Positions 6,073-9,703 of a stretch of 9,703 nt of DNA are shown piece by piece. Made by a program: the position numbers and the translations under genes. The notes beneath the pieces are model-generated. The model did no database searches and was not told the DNA's origin. It saw nothing but the letters and a program-made list of their open reading frames with translations. Location: positions 1 to 9,703 of the forward strand of contig CALDOU010000045.1 in NCBI GenBank assembly GCA_937912175.1, given 5' to 3'. How positions within the stretch are numbered: position 1 is the first letter of the stretch; the number at the start of each line of letters is the position of its first letter. The stretch is from an uncultured Clostridia bacterium (GTDB taxonomy: Bacteria > Bacillota > Clostridia > Oscillospirales > Acutalibacteraceae).

Positions 6073-8445
6073 TTATTTGTTTGGAAAGTTTTTACGATTG
6101 GGGATATCAAAACTTTTAAAAGCCAGCATGGTTATGTCGTCGGTGCGTTCGGTGTTTTCGGAAAATTTTTCAATTTCATTTCTTAGGTTTATAATTATAT
6201 CTTTAACATTTAATTTTTTGATTTTTGGGCTTTTCAAAATTTCTTCCAGTTTTTTTGTACCGAATAACTTATTTTTTGAATTCGTTGCTTCAGTTACTCC
6301 GTCGGTATATAAAAATAGGATATCTTCGGGAGATAAAAAAGTTTCACTTTGAGAAAATTTTTGATTTGGCATTCCGCCCAGCACAAATCCGTGTGGTTTT
6401 TCAATGAATTCATATTTATCTAAAGATTTTTTATAAATAAGCGGGGGATTGTGCCCTGCATTTGCATATGTGAATTTTCCCGTTTTTATATTAATAATAC
6501 CTATAAAGGAAGTTACAAACATTCCCGCTTCATTGTTTTCGCAAAGCCTATTATTTACGATTTCTAATACTTTATCGGGTTCATCACCCATTTGAAGTTG
6601 GTTTTTTATGAGTATTTTAGCGATTACCATAAATAATGCGGCCGATACTCCTTTTCCCGAAACGTCGGAAATTACCAAGGCAAAATTTTCTTTATCAACA
6701 AAGAAAAAGTCATAAAAATCTCCGCCGACTTCTTTTGCCGGATCCATGATAGCGTATATATCAAAATCTTTTCTTTCCGGGAAGGCAGGGAATATGCAAG
6801 GTAACATACTGTGTTGTATTTTTTTGGCAATCATTAATTCGCTGTGAATTTTTTCTTTTTCTCTTGTGGTGATTTCCAGATTTTCTGTATATGTTTTTAA
6901 ATTGTTTGCCATTTTATTAAATGTGTTTGAAAGGTCACCCAATTCGTCGTGTGATTCTATCTTAATGCGGGAATCAAAATCGCCTTCGCCGATTATTTGA
7001 GCTTGATTTCTTAATTTTTTAATGGGCTTAAAAACGTCGTTTGAAAATTTAACCCCTAAAATATAAGTGATCAAAGAACATGCTATAAATATTATAAAAA
7101 ACTCTAAAGCTGTTTTAATAAGGTCTTGCCGTATGGAATTTTGAGCATTTATTGTGGAATTTTCAATAAAGTTATAAGTTTCCGTGGCGGGAGCAGATAT
7201 TTTTTGTATATCTGATGTTGCACCCAATGACCATCCCGTTGTATTAATTGGGGAATAGGCAATATAATAATCTTTATTATTTATAGACGCCGTTTCTATT
7301 CCGGTTTTATTGTTTTTCATGTTGTTAATAACATTTTTATAAGATTCTGAATCAGAGCTATTTTTTAATGGTTCTAAATCAAAATCTTGAGGATAAACTC
7401 CCTGTTCATTCGGTTGATATTCGGGGTGCATAACTATTTTTCCGTTTTTATCCGTTATAAAAATATGCCCCAGGTTTCCGATATTGGTTTCTAAAATGTA
7501 TTTGTTTATGTTATCTAAGTACATATCAATGGCAATTACGCCCAAAATATTTCCGGCGGAATCCTTGAACGCTTTGGAGCATGTTATACAGGGGGTGTTG
7601 TCACTTTTTCCTATATATGTGCTTTGCCAAACGGTAGAGTCGTTTTTTGCATTGTTTACTGCGTCGATGTACCATGACCTTGTTGTAGGATTATATCTTT
7701 CAGAAGAATTGCTTGGGGAATAGTGATATGAAATTCCGCTTTTTGTTCCCAAATAAATTGAGGAAATAGTGGGGTTACTTTCGTATATAGATTGTACATC
7801 ATGTAATATATTACTTATTATATAAACCTCATTTTTTATTTCTGATGGTAGTAAATTGTTGGAAACCACAATTTTATTTTGCTGAATGATTTTTCGATTT
7901 TCGGTGCTTAATTTTTCCCATTCTTCAATATTGGTTTTATATATTTTTTGGGAATTTTCAGAAGAATATTCGCCAAAATCATATGCTAAAACGAGCTCTT
8001 GATTTTTGGATGTGTTTTGAGGATCGGCTACATAAAATTTTTCACTTCCTCCATTTTTGTCGGTACGGGTATGAGGTGTAGTTGTTTCGGGAATAGCAAT
8101 ATTATGACCGTTAAATTTATTCGGATTTTGATATATATCTTCCATGCTGTTGCTGAGGCTATTGACGGTGTTATCTATATTTTTCAGTATATTGTCGGAA
8201 GCTTCTGCGGTGGAAGTAGCTATTTCCGTGAGGTATGATTCGGCTTGGACCTTTAAAGATTCCTCACTTTTTTTGGCAGTGGATGTGCCTAAAGAAGAGG
8301 CCTCTGTTTGAGATTGATTTGATAATTTTATAATACTTGAAAACGCTAATATGCCCGTGGAGATTTGAGCAATAAAAGAAGTAGCCAAAACCACGGTAAT
8401 TATTTTTTGACTTATTCCTAAGTTTTTAAAAAATTTTTTACACAT
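6073..8445 (-). CDS. Membrane sensor PP2C-type phosphatase: dCache, HAMP and SpoIIE domains (RsbU-like)
   Basis: A 790-residue protein. A first membrane helix (about 15-38) is followed by a large outside dCache-type sensor region (about 40-440), a second helix (443-465), a HAMP relay (about 463-516, GEGDFDSRI and HDELGDLSNTFN), a linking coiled coil, and a SpoIIE/PP2C phosphatase domain (about 545-776). The metal-binding and catalytic residues are present: D576 and D579 in GGDFYD, D594 in ISDVSGKG, D715 in YTDG, and D769-D770 in RTDDIT. Proteins of this form usually dephosphorylate an anti-anti-sigma (STAS) protein and so switch on a sigma factor. No such partner is in the window, so the output is inferred. 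The sensor has a YNPTTRSWY motif (251-259), typical of amino-acid-binding dCache domains. The ATG at 8445 has GAGGGAG at 8453-8459. The gene lies downstream of corA on the same strand, with its own probable promoter. Confidence 0.93.
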   Translation of the reverse strand: MCKKFFKNLGISQKIITVVLATSFIAQISTGILAFSSIIKLSNQSQTEASSLGTSTAKKSEESLKVQAESYLTEIATSTAEASDNILKNIDNTVNSLSNSMEDIYQNPNKFNGHNIAIPETTTPHTRTDKNGGSEKFYVADPQNTSKNQELVLAYDFGEYSSENSQKIYKTNIEEWEKLSTENRKIIQQNKIVVSNNLLPSEIKNEVYIISNILHDVQSIYESNPTISSIYLGTKSGISYHYSPSNSSERYNPTTRSWYIDAVNNAKNDSTVWQSTYIGKSDNTPCITCSKAFKDSAGNILGVIAIDMYLDNINKYILETNIGNLGHIFITDKNGKIVMHPEYQPNEQGVYPQDFDLEPLKNSSDSESYKNVINNMKNNKTGIETASINNKDYYIAYSPINTTGWSLGATSDIQKISAPATETYNFIENSTINAQNSIRQDLIKTALEFFIIFIACSLITYILGVKFSNDVFKPIKKLRNQAQIIGEGDFDSRIKIESHDELGDLSNTFNKMANNLKTYTENLEITTREKEKIHSELMIAKKIQHSMLPCIFPAFPERKDFDIYAIMDPAKEVGGDFYDFFFVDKENFALVISDVSGKGVSAALFMVIAKILIKNQLQMGDEPDKVLEIVNNRLCENNEAGMFVTSFIGIINIKTGKFTYANAGHNPPLIYKKSLDKYEFIEKPHGFVLGGMPNQKFSQSETFLSPEDILFLYTDGVTEATNSKNKLFGTKKLEEILKSPKIKKLNVKDIIINLRNEIEKFSENTERTDDITMLAFKSFDIPNRKNFPNK

Positions 8446-8453
8446 AAAATAAC

Positions 8454-8475
8454 TCCCTCAATACATTTTGAGGGA
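8454..8475 (-). promoter_or_regulatory. Inverted repeat enclosing the phosphatase ribosome binding site
   Basis: On the minus strand TCCCTCAA (8475-8468) and TTGAGGGA (8461-8454) are perfect 8-base arms with a 6-base loop. The second arm contains most of the Shine-Dalgarno sequence GAGGGAG (8459-8453), and the first arm begins one base after the -10 element. In a transcript reading through from corA the stem could hide the ribosome binding site or act as a weak terminator. As DNA, its place across the start point also suits a repressor operator. Confidence 0.6.
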
Positions 8476-8504
8476 ATTATATCACAAGTTTCAATTTTTT
8501 TAAA
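8476..8504 (-). promoter_or_regulatory. Probable extended -10 promoter of the phosphatase gene
   Basis: Read on the minus strand, TTTAAA (8504-8499) is followed after 17 bases by TATAAT (8481-8476). The TATAAT is preceded by TG one base away, forming an extended -10 element. Transcription would begin near 8469, inside the first arm of the adjacent inverted repeat. Confidence 0.6.
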
Positions 8505-8530
8505 TACTTTTAGTAAATATTGTTCAAAAT

Positions 8531-9457
8531 TCAAATCATATTTTTCTTTTTCAATATTGCCCATGCAGCAAATGAACTGACTATCATGATTATAAATGGT
8601 GCCCACCAATATTCCATTAAAGGTATTCCCGGGTTATTCATGCCGTAAATTCCTGAAATTATTGTTGGTATGGAAAGAATAAGAGTAATTGATGCCAAAA
8701 TTTTCATAACTATATTTAAGTTGTTGGAAATGACCGATGAAAAAGCATCCATAGTTCCCGTAAGAATATTTAAGTATATTTCTGACATTTCCAACGCTTG
8801 TTTGAATTCTATGGTTACGTCTTCCAACAATTCGGAATCTGCTTCATCTAATTTTATGTATTTACTTCTGTAAATCTTGCCTAACATTATGCCTATGGAT
8901 TTAAGCGATGCTGAAAAATAAACTAAAGATTTTTCGATTTCCAAAAATTGAATTAAATCTTTGTTTTTCATGGATTTTTTTAATTTTTCTTCAACATGTT
9001 GGGTTATGCGATTAATTTGATTGAGATATTTAAGATATTTATTGGCCATTCTTATCATTATTTGAAGCGCTAAATGATATTTTTCTTCCGGATAAGAATT
9101 TTTTATAAGCCCTTCGGTAAATTCTTCAATAATTGCATTTTCCGTAAGCGATATGGTTATTATATTTTTTGGAGTTATTATTATACTCAGAGGAGTAGTA
9201 TAGTAAGTTAAATTTTTTCCTGATTTGTTAACTATAGGGCTGTCAATAATAATTAGAGTGGTATCGTCTTCATTGTCAATATGGGAAGATTCTTCCTCGT
9301 CCAACGAAGCTCTTACAAATTCTGGTTCTAATTGATAGTTTGAAATTAAATAGTTTATTTCTTCTTCGGTAGGGGAGGTACAGTTAATCCAACAATTTTC
9401 CTCATATTTTTCGATTTTCGATATTTTTCCGTTTAATGTTTTGTAATAATTTACCAT
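8531..9457 (-). CDS. corA: CorA-family divalent cation transporter
   Basis: A 308-residue member of the CorA metal ion transporter family, which forms pentameric channels for Mg2+ and, in some branches, Co2+, Ni2+ or Zn2+. A cytoplasmic alpha/beta domain (1 to about 120) is followed by long helices forming the funnel and stalk (about 120-248). Two C-terminal membrane helices (about 250-270 and 286-303) flank the signature YGMN at 271-274, the selectivity loop, and the protein ends in a basic KKKNMI tail. The loop after GMN reads NPGIPLMEYWW rather than the MPEL form of classical CorA, so the ion is uncertain. The ATG is supported by a very strong AAGGAGGAGG (9465-9474), seven bases upstream. 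It lies upstream of the phosphatase gene by 85 bases on the same strand and diverges from tRNA-Leu. I saw no M-box leader or clear promoter boxes. Confidence 0.93.
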   Translation of the reverse strand: MVNYYKTLNGKISKIEKYEENCWINCTSPTEEEINYLISNYQLEPEFVRASLDEEESSHIDNEDDTTLIIIDSPIVNKSGKNLTYYTTPLSIIITPKNIITISLTENAIIEEFTEGLIKNSYPEEKYHLALQIMIRMANKYLKYLNQINRITQHVEEKLKKSMKNKDLIQFLEIEKSLVYFSASLKSIGIMLGKIYRSKYIKLDEADSELLEDVTIEFKQALEMSEIYLNILTGTMDAFSSVISNNLNIVMKILASITLILSIPTIISGIYGMNNPGIPLMEYWWAPFIIMIVSSFAAWAILKKKNMI

Positions 9458-9570
9458 CGAACGCCCTCCTCCTTTTTTAATTTTAATAAATCGGATTGAA
9501 TTAGTCTTATAATTATTCTAACATAATTTTATGATTTTTAACATAGCTAATAGAGATTTTTTAAAATATG

Positions 9571-9599
9571 TTGTTTTTTTTCTTTTACGGTTATATAAT
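9571..9599 (+). promoter_or_regulatory. Promoter of tRNA-Leu
   Basis: TTGTTT (9571-9576) and a perfect TATAAT (9594-9599) are 17 bases apart, placing the start near 9606, about 13 bases before the mature tRNA 5' end. The rest of the divergent 9458-9618 spacer holds the corA ribosome binding site and otherwise only AT-rich sequence without a recognised element. Confidence 0.72.
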
Positions 9600-9618
9600 T
9601 ATGTTGGTTGTTAATTAA

Positions 9619-9703
9619 GCGGGTGTGGCGGAATTGGTAGACGCGCTAGGTTTAGGTCCTAGTGGTGCAAGCTTTGCAGGTTCGAGTCCTGTCACCCGTA
9701 CCA
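9619..9703 (+). tRNA. tRNA-Leu, anticodon TAG (reads CUA and related CUN codons)
   Basis: A complete 85-base class II tRNA. The acceptor arm GCGGGTG pairs with CACCCGT (the first pair is G-U), followed by discriminator A and an encoded CCA (9701-9703). The D arm has GGTAG. The anticodon stem CTAGG/CCTAG encloses the loop TTTAGGT (9651-9657), with the anticodon at 9653-9655. A variable arm with GCAA/TTGC pairing precedes the T arm (CAGG TTCGAGT CCTG). The long variable arm and the anticodon both indicate leucine. It ends exactly at the window edge, so it could be the first of a tRNA cluster. Confidence 0.97.

Noticed and set aside
8418..8609. A 63-residue minus-strand frame bridging the corA end and the phosphatase start
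   Set aside because: It overlaps both real genes in another frame and lacks its own ribosome site; the overlap is explained by the low stop density in this stretch.
9458..9618. An M-box magnesium riboswitch before corA
   Set aside because: The 161-base region is shared with the tRNA promoter and shows no M-box-like GC-rich stems or terminator ahead of corA.
1..9703. CRISPR array, insertion sequence or multi-gene defence system
   Set aside because: No regularly spaced repeats, transposase, nuclease or toxin-antitoxin pair could be seen on either strand; apart from the terminase fragment the content is housekeeping, sporulation, transport and signalling.

Overview
The window is AT-rich DNA from a low-GC Firmicute, most likely an endospore-forming member of the Clostridia. 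Supporting signs are strong AAGGAGG-type ribosome binding sites, sigma-A-like promoters (TTGACT-18-TATAAT), a yunB sporulation gene, the compact greA-lysS pair and a tRNA-Leu with an encoded CCA end. No genus can be assigned from the sequence alone.

Layout, left to right. Bases 1-443 (minus) hold the 5' part of a phage-type terminase small subunit gene that runs off the left edge. An AT-rich spacer with two inverted repeats follows. Next is a small single-pass membrane protein gene of unknown function (603-863, minus). A divergent intergenic region with a hairpin and a candidate promoter separates it from yunB (1032-1724, plus; TTG start). A good sigma-A promoter then drives greA (1917-2390) and, 15 bases later, lysS (2406-3914). 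After a 209-base gap comes a type-B carboxylesterase that looks like a lipoprotein (4124-5953, plus). It converges on a 790-residue membrane-bound dCache-HAMP-SpoIIE phosphatase (6073-8445, minus), and the two share a strong hairpin that can terminate from both sides. Upstream of the phosphatase, on the same strand, is a CorA-type divalent cation transporter (8531-9457, minus). Divergent from it is a tRNA-Leu(UAG) gene with its own promoter, ending exactly at the right edge (9619-9703).

How the genes relate: greA-lysS is an ordinary housekeeping operon. The phosphatase is a complete sensor-effector protein: outside ligand domain, HAMP relay and an intact PP2C catalytic site. Its periplasmic-type domain carries most of the residues of the dCache amino-acid-binding signature, so it probably converts an outside amino acid or related amine into dephosphorylation of an anti-sigma-factor-antagonist-like target. 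No such target is in the window. Its ribosome binding site lies inside an inverted repeat placed directly downstream of its own -10 element, the most interesting regulatory arrangement here.

Most of the window is ordinary chromosomal backbone. I do not see a convincing new multi-gene system. The points worth a second look are the phosphatase sensor and its leader, the small Cys/His-rich membrane protein, the isolated terminase small subunit and the unusually short lipoprotein signal of the esterase.
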